In this document: piece by piece, positions 23,317 through 35,129 of the stretch | How the letters are laid out: each line of letters begins with the position of its first letter | Numbering within the stretch: position 1 is the stretch's first letter | Assembly (NCBI RefSeq): GCF_024763615.1 | Contig: NC_077222.1 | Coordinates: 4,836,001-4,900,000, forward strand | DNA: 64,000 nucleotides | Direction of reading: 5' to 3' | Origin: Phlebotomus papatasi | Lineage: Eukaryota > Arthropoda > Insecta > Diptera > Psychodidae | Position numbers and translations under genes: made by a program | Notes under the pieces: model-generated | The model's database searches: none | Seen by the model: only the letters and a program-made list of their open reading frames with translations | What the model was told of the DNA's origin: nothing

Positions 23317-23655
23317 CTTGAGGACAAAGCGCAAGTATTTCGACATCAGAATATTTATTCTAATCTACAAAATTCCCTAACCCTTTAAACTTATGGTAAT
23401 TATTACGAAAAAAATATATTTTATAAAATAGTGCGAAAATAATTAAAAATACTGTAAGATACAGAGAATTGCATAATTGTTTGAATTTTGAATTCTTAAA
23501 AAGAAAGTTTAAAAATGGAAGTAATGGCGCATGTGATAAGTCTTTCATATAAAGTCGGCAGTAGCCGTAACTGTGGAAGTTATAAAATTCTTCAACGGTG
23601 TTATAAAGGACATTTTCTGAATCATACGAATTTGCAAAAGAATAATCTCTATCTT

Positions 23656-23796
23656 AAAGCTTCTACACATTGGGAGCAATTTTCATCAAAAATTTCTTTT
23701 TTGAAGAAAATCGTCTGCACGGCTATAGGTAGAAACGTCAAAATTCTATCAAAAAAGCAATCTTTGGCGAAAATTTGTCCCAATGTGTAGAGACCT
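23656..23796. mobile_element. MITE, TIR TCTACACATTGGGAGCAATTTT (copy 1)
   Basis: Inverted ends CTTCTACACATTGGGAGCAA and TTGTCCCAATGTGTAGAGAC; TTA occurs on both flanks. The interior contains GTAGAAACGTCAAAATTCT, shared with the copies at 34.5 and 44.1 kb. Confidence 0.85.
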
Positions 23797-23999
23797 TTAC
23801 ATCTTAACCAAAGAAAGTTCTTTTCGTTGGTTTAAAAAAAAAATAAAAAATAGATTTTGGAAAATAATTTTAAAAAAAATCATCGAAAAAGTTTGGGCCA
23901 GTATTGAGATAAGTCAAAAACTTTCTTTTAGAGGAGACAGAAGGGTAGGAAGTAATTTAGGTGAGTTAGTTCGCTAGAAGTTGTTGATTTGTGTGAGGG

Positions 24000-24120
24000 T
24001 CACTGAAGACCGAAAGTCGATATCTCTTACCGTTTAGAAGCCAGGATGTTGAGAAATTAAAAAAAAATGGATTGTGGAAACTACTCTCACGTGGAGTTCG
24101 AGCAGTTAAAAAACAATTTT
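24000..24120. repeat. Dispersed repeat shared with 56.3-56.6 kb
   Basis: It shares CTCTTACCGTTTAGAAGCC and GGAGTTCGAGCAGTTAAAA in inverted orientation with 56310-56600 (GAGGCCAAACGGTAAGAGA and TTTACTGCTCGAACTCCACG). The element type is unknown. Confidence 0.6.
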
Positions 24121-24379
24121 AGATAGATAATAAAATTTCATTTTTAAATGTGTTAATTCGACTTTTTTTAATTTACGAAAGTCAGTTCATTGTCAAAAAG
24201 GTCACAAACTACACTATTGAGATAAACCGACCATGTTCAATATATAACTGGAAACTAGCAGATGCAATATGAGAGCTTTTTCACTGTTTTACTGAATATA
24301 TTGGTCACCAACGCCAAAACGGCGGTGGACGCTCAAAACTACGTAGTCTTATCATTCACAAGTAGATCTTGAAAAGTTC

Positions 24380-25050
24380 GAAGATTTATTTGAAAAGCCA
24401 AAAAAGAAACATTCTTATTTATTATTTTAATACTTTTGCAAGGTGGCTGAGATACATCCTGTTCGAATTTCGAAGTGCTCAAGTGTAAAACAGAACAACG
24501 ACACTTACTTAGTGTTCTTGTCCCATTATTTAATCACTCCATAATCACAGAGTAACCCTTTTGCCAGCTTCTTAGTGTGATATTTGATAAATTTTCCCCA
24601 CCTAGTTCGAAAATTTAGTATGAAAATTCGAAATTGAATTTGAGTTCTTCGAACATCAACGACTTTTTGTGCAAATAGAGTACCATTTATCTTTTACCCA
24701 AGACACATTTGGAGAATCAAGCTCTACTTGTGTTTGCACCCAGTCTTTCCATTCACAGCTGGTGTTTGATTCTCCAATAGTGTCTTAGATAACAGAAATG
24801 GAAGCCTATTTTCTGAAAATGTCATTGATGCTCGAAGAATTCAAACTGGATTTCGTATTTTCGAACAAAACATACGTGGAAGGTATAGAAAATTTTTGAA
24901 ATATTACTAAACAGCTCTAAAAAAAATTACTCAATAATTATGAGGGGAATCATAATGGAACAATAATATTAAGAGTGGCCTTGCATTATTTTTTCTCACG
25001 AAAAAAATGAAGAGAGACACTCAAAACACTTCGAAATTCAAAATGCCTGG
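24380..25050. mobile_element. Foldback element with ~300-bp arms
   Basis: Motifs on the left (AATTTCGAAGTG, TTCGAACATCAACG, AGACACATTTGGAGAATCAA) recur inverted on the right (TTGATTCTCCAATAGTGTCT, ATGCTCGAAGAATTCAAA, CACTTCGAAATTC). The centre is near 24750. A one-armed relative lies at 37545-37960. Confidence 0.6.
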
Positions 25051-25412
25051 AGTGAAAGTAGAAATTAATTTTCGAATTTTTCTCAACTGTAACAACTGTG
25101 AATGAAGCAAGTTTCTTACCACAAGGATATTGTACTTCTAAAGCATTGTCGATGAATAAAATATATCTATTTATTTATCTTTGACAAAATTCGTAAAAGA
25201 ACGTTTTTATTAAAAATCTCAAAAGGCGTCTGAGAATTCGAAGAAAATATCCGTTGTATTGTATGAAGTTTCGCCAGAGGTTACCATCAGCCAAAATAAT
25301 AATTTTGCAATAAATCTAATAAATGAGATCCAAGTATTAATATAAATAAATTCATTTTTTACTTCAAGAGGTACTTCAAAATAAACGAGTATTAATTTAC
25401 GCTGAATACATA

Positions 25413-26501
25413 CAGTGAGTGTCAAAAATTTGTTGCCTAATGCATGTTTGAGAAATCAAGTGAAAAAAATGATAGAAAAAATTACTTTTTCAAATTTTGC
25501 TTTTTGCAGATGAGTTCCCTGTAATCCGTAGATATTATTTATATTTTCCAAAAAAAAATAATTAATTTTATTTCATATAAAAATAATTGTTTTCCAAAAG
25601 TTGGTTATTTTTGAGAAATCAAAAGTTTGTTGCCTCATTTGAAAAACTAATTTAAAATGGTCAAAACATGCAACCAACTTAATGTTAACCGGTTACATTT
25701 TGAGTTTATGTCAATTGAGAGGCCAATGGTTTTTTAGATTTGATCGTGCCGCATCACCATCGCTTTTGACGATTTTATATAGATCCTGTAGAGATTTTCT
25801 ATAAAATTGAACAATTTGCGAAGAAGATTCATTCTAATAGTATTTCTGGACAATCTTCCTCGTTTTAACTTTTTCTAATTTGCTATTTTAACCTAAATTA
25901 TGAATTATAAAAAAAACTGATTTTTTCTTCTTATTATCAATTTAGAAACATGCAAACCCACCATTGCCTCTTAAATGGCATAAATTCAAAATGCAACTGG
26001 TTTACATTACGTTGGTTGCATGTTTTGACCATTTTGTATGTTCAAATGAGGCAACAAACTTTTGACGCATAAAAATGACCAACTTTTAGAAAAAAAAATT
26101 TATATGAAATGAAATATGAAATATTGTTTTCAAAATATGTAAATAAGATCTACGGATTACAGGCCAATAATTTGCAAAAAAAAAATATTTTAAAAGTACA
26201 ACTTTTTCTAACATTTCTTGCACATGGTTTCCCAAACATAGGGTACAGTGGTACAAGTTGGACTGTGGTACAAGTTGGACAGGGCTTTTTGTCTTGACAT
26301 TAGTACTTCATTTTTATTTGTATATTTTTAATGCTTTAGTTTTATAATTTGGTTCCTTGTGTTTAAAAACAAATTTTGTACTGTATTTATCAAGAAAAAA
26401 ACCATGTCCAATTTGTACCGGCGAATTGTCCAACTTGTAACACTAATTCCAAATTATATCACTTTACCTTACATGAGGCAACAAACTTTTGACATCTACT
26501 G
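25413..26501. mobile_element. Foldback MITE, TIR CAGTRGATGTCAAAAGTTTG
   Basis: The ends CAGTGAGTGTCAAAAATTTG then TTGCCT, and the complement of AGGCAACAAACTTTTGACAT then CTACTG, are TA-flanked. Inside, a second pair of long arms (about 25505-25735 and 25955-26175) includes GGTCAAAACATGCAACCAAC and its complement. A separate MITE sits in the right part (26241-26469). Confidence 0.8.
26241..26469. mobile_element. TA-flanked MITE, GGGTACAGTGGTACAAGTTGG
   Basis: Left end TA|GGGTACAGTGGTACAAGTTG, with GTGGTACAAGTTGGAC repeated just inside. Right end has GTCCAACTTGTAACACT and ATATCACTTTACCT|TA. It is inserted in the foldback element 25413-26501. Confidence 0.6.
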
Positions 26502-26509
26502 TATTACCA

Positions 26510-28080
26510 AAGATACTTCGAGGTACAATTGAAAAGCATCTAATTATTTTTTCTTATAACAAATAATGAATTATTAACCATGGTATATAGTTCTGTAAAC
26601 ATTTAATTTTTTAATTTATTTGTAGTTCTGGTTATTTCACTTTCCAAGAAATATTTGCAACATTTGTACGCAAATCTCTTCCCCACTTGACTTAGAAATC
26701 TCCTTAGACTTTAAACCCTTCAAATTACTCTGCTTTGGGAAAGGAAAGTATTCTAAGTACGAGATTATCTCAAAGCCAATGAGCTCCTTACTGCGAATAC
26801 TCTGAAATTGTCGTTCTTTTCCACGAAATTTTTGGGTGAAAACAAAAAAGTGAGAATTTTGAGACATTTTCTCGAAAATAGTCATGAATCTAATATTAAC
26901 TCTGTGCTAGTGTTGTGTTATAGTCTTTTGGCGCCCTATTTCAATATTAATTATGAATATTGTGAAATTCACAGGCACAGCATGAAAATCTATGAGTATG
27001 GTGTCTTGAGAAAATCATCGTGGGTGGGATGAAGAGTCTTCCAATGGCAAAAGGAGTCTCTCTCCTGTGTCATGTGTATTAAAGTATATTCTATATAATG
27101 TATTTCTATCACATGAAATGTCATTACCGATTTCTGTACATCCTTCTATATACTCTCGACTTTCTAAATAACAAACCACCTCCTCCTCCTCCCCCCATTA
27201 ACCACCCCAAAAGTCACTAAGGGGTGGCCTAAAGTTTCTCTACGAGCATGGGGAATTGTATATGTGAGAAATGCAGATATATTGAAGAAAAGTACTAGTT
27301 TGCTTTTTAAGCATTTTATGCTTAGGAAAGAAAATGATGAAAACTTTTTTGGGGAGGAATAAATGAAAAATATTCCTTTGACGAACTTCAAAATAAAAAA
27401 GATAAATCATTATAATTCCCCTTTGGGTCTCTCTTCCTGAACCCTACCCAAAATCCTCTCTATCCTCAGAAATATGACATGAAAACAAGGGAGGAGATAT
27501 ATGAAAGGGTCACAAGAATTTCCTAATGTCTCGAGACGAAAGTTGACAATGTTCTAGATTAATCTAGTTTACAAATAAATTTTCTGTACAGACTTACAAG
27601 AGGGAATGTGAAAAAAACTAATCCCGATTTTATCTACAAGGATTCCAGGCAACTCTGCTAAAGCGCAATATCAATGGGAGGGAATTTAATAAGGTGACTG
27701 TCTCCTATTTGTCATCGCCTTTGGACACAATTTCCCATCCATAGCACCAACTGAACAAGTGGGTCTGAAAACACAAGAGGGACACGACGGACACGACACT
27801 GATATTCTTCTTCATCCTCTATGTCCTGCATCCCTTTTCCAGGACCAAAAATCTTTTATAACAGAAATATATTGAAATTAATGAAAGAATAACTCCACAA
27901 AATGATTAGAGAAATTCACTTTAAAAAGAAGATGAAATTAATTTTCGAAGAAAATATGAGATCACTGGAGGTTTTTCCAAGGGGGAGATATTAGCATGGA
28001 AGTGGTGTACAGTGAGGTGGAAGTACTGCGGAAGTGGAAGTCTCAAAAAATTAAATGATTTTTGATTTTTTTCATTTAAT
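26510..28080. other. No gene seen
   Basis: Anonymous DNA with purine and pyrimidine tracts (CCTCCTCCTCCTCCCCCC near 27180). No shared repeat family or coding signal. Confidence 0.5.
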
Positions 28081-28084
28081 TATA

Positions 28085-28412
28085 CAGTGCCCGCTTTCTA
28101 ATCCGGATCGCCGTAATCCGGACGAGTTATTGACGGTTGCATTTAAAACCATTTTGAGGTTATGTTTGCATGTGTGTTCAGCAATGAAAATGAATTATCC
28201 TGTGATGCTTTTATTTAAAAATGAAGTATAATAGCATAGAATTCTCTAATTATGTCTTTTTAAGCTTCTTTAAAACTGTTATTCTAATTTTAGAAAAAAA
28301 ACCTTGCATTATATTTTCGATACGTTGAACAAATTCAAAAAATCCATCCGGATTACGAAGCGGACATCTGTCATATTGTCTCCCAATCATCCGGATTACA
28401 AAGCGAGCACTG
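28085..28412. mobile_element. MITE, TIR CAGTGCCCGCTTTCTAATCCGG
   Basis: TA-flanked. Left end CAGTGCCCGCTTTCTAATCC then GGATCGCCGTAATCCGG; right end has ATCCGGATTACGAAGCGG and TCCGGATTACAAAGCGAGCA then CTG. CAGT ends and TA duplication fit a pogo/Tigger-like non-autonomous element. Confidence 0.8.
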
Positions 28413-28790
28413 TAGTATGAAAAGTGGTGATAACCATGTAGCGCAATTAAAGCTTATCCTGGAGGACTAAATTTATGCCGGTTTTTTGTCGCAATTATCG
28501 TCAATTCCTCATTAAAATCCTCGTTAAAAATTCAAATATCGTTAATTGAATGCCTTCCAAAAATTTAAATTTAAAATTACGATTTTCAGTTGAAAAATAT
28601 TCGAATCTAATAAGTGCCATAAGTAGTCGATTCTTTGAGATGGTTTTGCTATTGAAAACTATCGGGAATAACCAAAACTAAATTACAGGATATTAATTTA
28701 TCCTACAATTTTTAGAAAAAAATTAAGAATTAAAAAAATGAAAAATATGGAGACATTAGAATATTAAAAAAAAATAATAATTTATTATTA

Positions 28791-30484
28791 CATGGGCGTA
28801 CCCAGCAAGGAGCAGGGGGGCAGCTGCCCCCCCTAGAAGCGTCAAAAAAATTCAAAAACAAGCGAAAAGTAAAAAAAAAATATACTTATTCAGCAAAAAA
28901 TTTAGTTTGACCAGTAAAAAAATCCAAATCTTTCCAAAAATGGGCCTAATTTTTCAATTCATAAAGATCGAAAATTTCATGAAAATTCTATTGCTTTTAA
29001 AGTTATAAATTTAGTCACTTCTCAAATTTGATGTTTTACTGCTCATTTGTAGAGGGTCAATACAAAAATGAACTTATAAAAACTCAAAAACTATTAAAAG
29101 CCCAATGGAGGAGGGGGGGGCAGGACAGGACAAGGCTCTTGTCCGTACTGTATTACATTCAAAAGTAATAAAGTATATTTTCTGAAATTTTCTTTTAAAA
29201 ATTCAGCTGTAGGGATCTGATTTTCGGAATACGGAGACCTTTTTGAAAAAAAATTTTCTTTACGATGGACAAGATTTCTTGACATAAATTCATCCGAAAT
29301 TTAAAAACCAAATATTTCCTGATAGCTAATGAGTCGAACCAGTCCTTGATCATCAGCATCATTGTCATTTTCAACAGCATATCCCTATTGAAGTTGCGTC
29401 CTTGAACGAATGGCATTTTTGAAGTATTTTACACCATGTTTCGTTTTATAGAATAAGTTATGCCCAACGCACAATAACTTTTGTTTAGTAAACATATTTT
29501 TGACATTTCAATGAGAGTGAGTGAGATCTCGTTCTAGTCATCTCGCTCATTCTCATGGGAAATTTTGAAAACATGTTTACAAACAAAAGTTATTGTGCGC
29601 TGGTCATTATGATCAAGTAAACATAAAATCCTTCGTTCGAGGACTAGTTTTATTCATAACCTAACAGGAAATATTAACGTTTTTAATATTAGAAAACATA
29701 GCTAAATGGCTGAATTTTGATTTTTTTTCTTAAATTAAAATGCAGCAAATATAGTTTAAATCTTCTTCTTATGTCCAAGAACTTGAATTATTTTTTTTTT
29801 ATTATGCTGGAAAAGAAATTTGGAAAAAAGCATTCTGTTTATTAGTCTTAAGTAAATTTCGTTAAATAAAAATGTCAAAGCTGGAAATTTTTAGAAGCAT
29901 ATCATTAATTCTCTAAAGACTGATAGTCCTTTTTGCCTTGAAGGATTTCACAAAACGAAATGTTAAGATCAATGTTCTATATTAAGTTTAATAAAATATA
30001 AGCTCCAAAACACTATTTAATGTTTTTTTGTATATGCTTATTATTATCAGCAATGAATAAAGATAGGTGTAATAGTAAAAATGCACTGTATTCTACAGAT
30101 CGGAAGGGGCTTTATCAGATGTTTCACGGGTAGTTGATTCTATAGATTAAATATGAACTAACGGAATGCATCCTTGCTGTAGTTATTTGGTAAAAAGTTG
30201 CGAATAATTTCTAAAAATTAATTTTATTTTTGGCCAATAATATGGGAGACAATGCACTATTGGTCCGAAGAACACTGATGATCGTTCCTTAATCAATACC
30301 TACAAATTGGGCATAGGCTAATCTCTCGTGAAAAGTAGGACCAGTTTGTATATATAGATACTTTTTATCTCATTTTATTTTTTATGCTTTTTTTTCAAAA
30401 TAAAAATTATGTACCCCCCCCCCCCCCCCGCCAACAAAATTTAAGACTTAGCCCCCCCTAACTGAAATCCTGGGTACGCCCTTG
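28791..30484. mobile_element. hAT-like element with 8-bp TSD TATTATTA
   Basis: The ends CATGGGCGTACCCAG and CTGGGTACGCCCTTG are inverted. Exactly TATTATTA lies immediately outside on both sides (28783-28790 and 30485-30492). Eight-bp duplications and CA..TG ends are characteristic of hAT. The subterminal regions are G- or C-rich (about 28817-28832 and 30411-30430). No intact transposase is present. Inside are a family C MITE (29458) and a fragment of the 9.0-kb family (29935-30300). Confidence 0.75.
29458..29609. mobile_element. Palindromic MITE, family C, best-preserved copy
   Basis: Both ends are intact (TTATGCCCAACGCACAATAA at left, TTATTGTGCGCTGGTCATTA at right), and the AAACATGTTT and GAGTGAGTGAGATCT cores mirror each other. 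It sits inside the hAT-like element at 28791-30484, so it inserted after that element. Confidence 0.8.
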
Positions 30485-30494
30485 TATTATTATA

Positions 30495-32680
30495 TAATAT
30501 TTATGACTCAAGTTCTGAAATATTATTTTTGACACAACGACTAAAGTAGTGTAAATCAGAATCTGCAATAATTATAAATGGTTCTTATATTTTTGAGCTT
30601 TAATTCGACAATATATTTTTTATTACGAACTTTTTTGGGGTTAAATTAAATTATAATAAAAATAGAAAATTGTACAAATTTTTACTAACTAGTTTGTGAA
30701 TTTTATTTAATTTTTTTTTGAAACAATAATAGTATATTAAAGAAACGAATATTATAAATGAATGACTTTTTTTTACCAACATTTGAGTTGCACTGGAATA
30801 TCAAAACTAACAAACTAGCAATAAAAAAATTTATAAAAAAGTGATAAAATTAGCTTTGAATAAAGTAATGAGAATTAGAAAATAGACCTTTAAATTTTGT
30901 TTAATTAAAAAACAATAGTTAAGTGATGATACACTGTTTGTTTCTATGCAAATTTCTTGATTCATATTTTCTTCTGAATTCTATTTTTTATTTTACATAT
31001 TTGTTCTTTGTGAAAAAAATGAATTTATTATAACACTGAAGTTTGCAGAGTAATTCCGCATGAATAAGTTTTCCAGATTAGTATAGAAAATAAATTTTCC
31101 AATAGAAACTTTTAAAATAGAGATTTTATTTTCAGTTGAATTAAAATGCAATAACGATATCCAAGAGAATAAAAAATAATAATCCAACTGTTGAAGAAAA
31201 TTCAAATTACATTTTAGTCGTTTCTTTTAAATTCAAACGCCAGAAAGTGCCTGGAAGTGCTTAGAAGTGCAAGAAGTGCTGGAAATCACCTATGACACTT
31301 CCAGAAGTGTGGAAATCTGTGACGCTTTCCATACGAATTTAGGAAGTGTTGGAAGTGGTGTACACGATATTTCGACAAATATCTCCCCCTTGGGTTTTTC
31401 TCTTACTCTCAACATCCTACCAAAGGCACAAGATACAGAGAACCCCTTGGAAATAAATAAGAAAGAAAAAGAAAAACACGAAAGGAAGACAAGGTAAAAA
31501 ATGAAAAATATCACATCCTGTTCTTTTCTTTCATGGCAGAAAAGCACAATAGTTCGCCTCGGTTGTCTTCCTACCTTCAAAACGCTTTTCTCCTGATTCC
31601 TTTCTTCTTCTCTTAACATCCCAATATTCCTTACCATCCCGCGCACTTTTCTTGCCTTGCTTCTGGCATTTGGATCTTCTTTCTCGACATGTTCAATAAC
31701 TTTTTTTTTACCTCCATCAGCATCACTCCAAAGCACATACAGTAGAAGAAAAAAAAACTCCCAGAAAGCATTGAAGTCATAATGAAATTGACAGAAAATT
31801 TTAAAATTTGTCTCTAGCAAAAATTTCTTCTTTTCAAACTATCCTGACACTCGCAATTGAATGGAGCGAAAGATTTAAATTCATGTGACATACACAAGAA
31901 AAGCAAAAAAAAAAAAACATAACCATCGCTTTTGTCGTCCATCGAAGGAATTTCCAGGAGATGAGATTGAAAGAGTGTGACTCAAAAACTGAATAATGTA
32001 CAAAAGAGGACCCAGAAACTAGTGCACTATAGTGTCAAACTGTTCTTCAGGACTTCAGGTGAGAGGGACTCCTTTTTTTTCTCCCTATATAACCTATCTT
32101 GGCCATTTCCACTTCAGCAACCCTCTCGGATTTTTTTTTACCAACAGAGAGTCCTCCTTTCAAACTCATCTCGGGGAGTTGATGTAGTGAGCTGGTGCGA
32201 GTGTGAAATAAAATAAATTACAGAGGTGTGCAATTCTTCCTCTCGTTGAGATGAAAATCCTTGCAGGATTTTTAGGGGTGCAGCACATACAATCGCTTGG
32301 AGAACAATACATCATTTTGTGAGGGTTCAGTTTTTCACCAGAAAAAATATTTCAAGAGAAATAGAGGAATTTACATTAATTCTCAAAATCTAGGTTTCAT
32401 TGTAGAGTGTTATATGTTTCTCCATATCCTTGTCGTAGCTGTACTTCGACAACTTTTTCTTTCAAGCTGCCATAATGGCATAAAAAGATGTCTTACTTAG
32501 ATTTACCCAAATTTAAAAATGCAAATCATATGTAGCCAACTTCAAGGCAAAAGAAGATAGGTACCGTCAGTACCGTAGATTCAAATGAATTTGCCACTCT
32601 GCTGTTTTTTCTTAGTCTAGTATTAAAAAATGCACTTCACCAATCAGGCATGGTAGATAGGATCCCGGGGCTCCCGCATC
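30495..32680. other. No gene seen
   Basis: Very AT-rich up to about 31.2 kb. A GAAGTGCTTGGAAGTG-like run occurs near 31250-31350. The 176-codon minus frame 31290-31820 is unrecognised and low-complexity. A 13-bp imperfect hairpin (GGCATGGTAGAT / ATCTACCAGGCC) sits at 32646-32690 beside the hAT-like copy. Confidence 0.45.
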
Positions 32681-32683
32681 TAC

Positions 32684-33481
32684 CAGGCCTGAGCTAAGAG
32701 AAAATCCGAAGTGAATTTGGTGGTGTCTGTTGGCATTCTTCGAAATGCCGCGAAAATTCACGTTGAGAAAATGAAAAGTTTTTTAATGTGCAAATTGTTT
32801 AATTCATTAGAGTTAAGTCATTTTCACAAGAAACCCCTTTTAATAATTTAGTTGAAAACAGTTATTTGGGTTAATTGTGAATAATTGTCGATATTACAAC
32901 AAAAACATTGGGAAGAAATTTTGAGCTGGAAGACTCATATTCTTTTGAGCTGTCCCAAAATTCAGGATAGGTTTGAGAAAAACCCTTTTGTACAACACTA
33001 TTTTGGTTAATAAGGAATGCAAAAGTACATATTACAAGAAGGGACACGATCTGCTAATAAGGATAAAATAGAGAAGAAAATATTTTGTCGCATTTTAGAG
33101 ATTTTTTGCAACCGCAGCGCCGCCAGACATTTGTCAATTGAATTATTTGTGTCTCTATCTCTCTCTCACAGTTGAATTGTGCGCGATTTAAGAACTTTCC
33201 ATTTGAAGTGATATTTGCATTTAATTTCTTTGTATTTCTGCAAGATTTAAGTAAAAGAGTGTGTAAGTAAACAGCTATCCGTCTTCCGACAAAGATATCA
33301 AGAAGACAATTTCTTTCTATATGAGTTTTTATGTCTATTATGTCTTTTTGGCGCAAAAATATTTATCATGACACTGTAAATGAGCGGGATTAGTGTTACC
33401 AGAATGGCTATCTGTAATTTTCATTAAAATTATCAACACAAAATTTCCGATATTACACGACTTTTAACGAGCACAGGTCTG
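32684..33481. mobile_element. hAT-like MITE (CAGGCCTG ends), copy 1
   Basis: It is collinear with 46193-47000 over about 800 bp (for example AATTTGGTGGTGTCTGTTGG, TTTTGAGCTGTCCCAAAATT, AAGGGACACGATCTGCTAAT). Ends CAGGCCTGAGCTAAG and GCACAGGTCTG. No clean 8-bp duplication was found here. Confidence 0.8.
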
Positions 33482-33699
33482 AACGATATAAACAGTGTGC
33501 CATTGCTAAATAGAAGTCTCTACTTTTGCTACCTAGTTATTGACAAATCAAGTTCGACTACGCCCCTTACAAGTCAGTCTTTATACTAGCGACGAGGATA
33601 CGATTCGGACCTACATGTGCACAGAACAAGTTTCAAGAACAAGAACTCAAAACACTTGAAATAATTCTCTTGGATAAGATGTCATTGCATCTGGATGTC

Positions 33700-34205
33700 A
33701 GTAATCTCTCATGTGAGTATCAATCCTGGTTTTGGAGAAATCACAGCACCATATCTGCCCTCTTGAGAGTTCACAATGACTTGGCTCGTGCGTTGGATGG
33801 GTCCTTGTTTGGTGTCCTGATCCTTTTAGACTTCTCAAAAAATTTTTGACAGTATTGCGCATGCCTTGTTATGCCATGTTTGGCTTCTCCGAAGTGTCAA
33901 TGAATTGCTTCATACTTGTCATCTCGCTCCCAAATTGTGAAATTTGGAGGAAGATCTTCCAATTCTCTTGACATATTTCTCTGGGCATCCATCAAGGCTC
34001 CATTTTGGGACCCATCTTGTTCTCACTCTTTATTAATGATCATCCGCAAATTTATCACTACTGTGAATATCATTTATACGCAGATGACCTTCAAGTGTAC
34101 TCAAGATTATCTCATGATGATCTTTCAAAAATCTGCAATGGCCTTGTTCTTAATCCTGCTAAATCTCAAGCCGTAATTATTAACACCAAGTGGAGGAATC
34201 AGAGA
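33700..34205 (+). pseudogene. Degenerate non-LTR retrotransposon reverse transcriptase
   Basis: One frame from 33718 reads YQSWFWRNHSTISALLRVHN, then a block ending LILLDFSKNF, the typical RT block with QSGFR..HSTxxALL and LLDFSKAFD. After frameshifts and stops, the frame opened at 34005 gives GPILFSLFINDHP and the catalytic motif YADD (34077-34088) followed by LQVY, then NGLVLNPAKSQAVII. These are motifs of LINE reverse transcriptases of the Jockey/LOA/I-like groups; the clade is not resolved. In-frame stops and at least two frameshifts show it is dead. The frame continues to 34370, with a weak resemblance to the segment that follows RT in such elements. No endonuclease domain is visible. 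Confidence 0.8.
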
Positions 34206-34464
34206 TCTCATCGCCCAAAATTTAACGCTCTTGCCGATTACGCCACGAGATTCCGAACTTCCTTATTTGAGAGGCTCCCCCTTTTGCCACCCTGTCATCG
34301 ACCCATAAAGTTCTACTTCGCCTCCTACAATACAGTTTCTACTTTTCTCTTTCTCGCACTGGTGCACTGAATCACCCAAACAAAAGTTGGCAGCCATGAA
34401 AGCTATCCGAAAACTGCGCGAAGCAGTTGGCACGCAGGGAAAATTGTCTTATTTGTTTCGCTTA

Positions 34465-34606
34465 AAGGCCTCTACACATTGGGAGCAATTTTTGTCAAAA
34501 ATTGCATTTTTGACAGAATTTTGACGTTTCTGCCTACAGCACTGCAGCCAATTTCCTTCAAAAAAGCAATTTTTGACGAAAATTGTGCTCAATGTGTAGA
34601 CACCTT
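34465..34606. mobile_element. MITE, TIR TCTACACATTGGGAGCAATTTT (copy 2)
   Basis: Ends AAGGCCTCTACACATTGGGA and CTCAATGTGTAGACACC, flanked by TTA. It is about 140 bp and uninterrupted, and serves as the reference for the nested pair at 44.1 kb. Confidence 0.9.
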
Positions 34607-34710
34607 AATGGATTTCATATTGTCCAGAGAAAAAATAATACGGACCAGTAATATATTACTGACCGTATTACTCCAGTAGGGTGGACTCTTTCTAACAAGC
34701 TATTGATATT

Positions 34711-35126
34711 CTAACTGTGTTATCACACTTGCACATTAAAATTTTAATATGATTCACATTAATTGTCGCTGGTGAGAGTCAAAATGTGTAATTTGTGTGT
34801 TTGAATCATTTTATATTCAAAATTTGATCTATTTGTTGATAAAAAGGTAGACTTGGCGCGCAAAATTTGATATAAATTGATTTATAGCATTAATGCGAAA
34901 AATTAATGCGATTTTCTCATTAATTTTTTAATGTGAAAAATATTTATGCTTTAGGTAAATTTAAACTTATTTTTGCAGGCCAAGTCCACTTCTTTATCAA
35001 TAAATAGAAAAATACCCCAAATATTAAGTGACTCAACGACACAAATAACACATTTGGACGCTCATAAGCGACAATTAATGTGAATCACATTAAAATTTTA
35101 ATATGCAAGTGTGATAACGCCGTAAG
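34711..35126. mobile_element. Foldback MITE, TIR TTATCACACTTGCA
   Basis: The left end GTGTTATCACACTTGCACAT then TAAAATTTTAATATGATTCACATTAATTG-type sequence is mirrored at the right end (CACATTAAAATTTTAATATG then CAAGTGTGATAACGCCGTAAG). AGACTTGGC and its complement GCCAAGTC lie inside. It is 416 bp and non-coding. Confidence 0.8.
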
Positions 35127-35129
35127 ATA

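Noticed and set aside
29195..29416. 73-codon minus frame as a hAT transposase fragment
   Set aside because: It sits inside the hAT-like element but shows no motif I can match; too weak to annotate.
31290..31820. 176-codon minus-strand frame
   Set aside because: Long for this window, but the ends are Phe/Leu runs from poly-T, the centre is a Lys/Glu/Arg-rich purine tract, and no domain or splice context was recognised.
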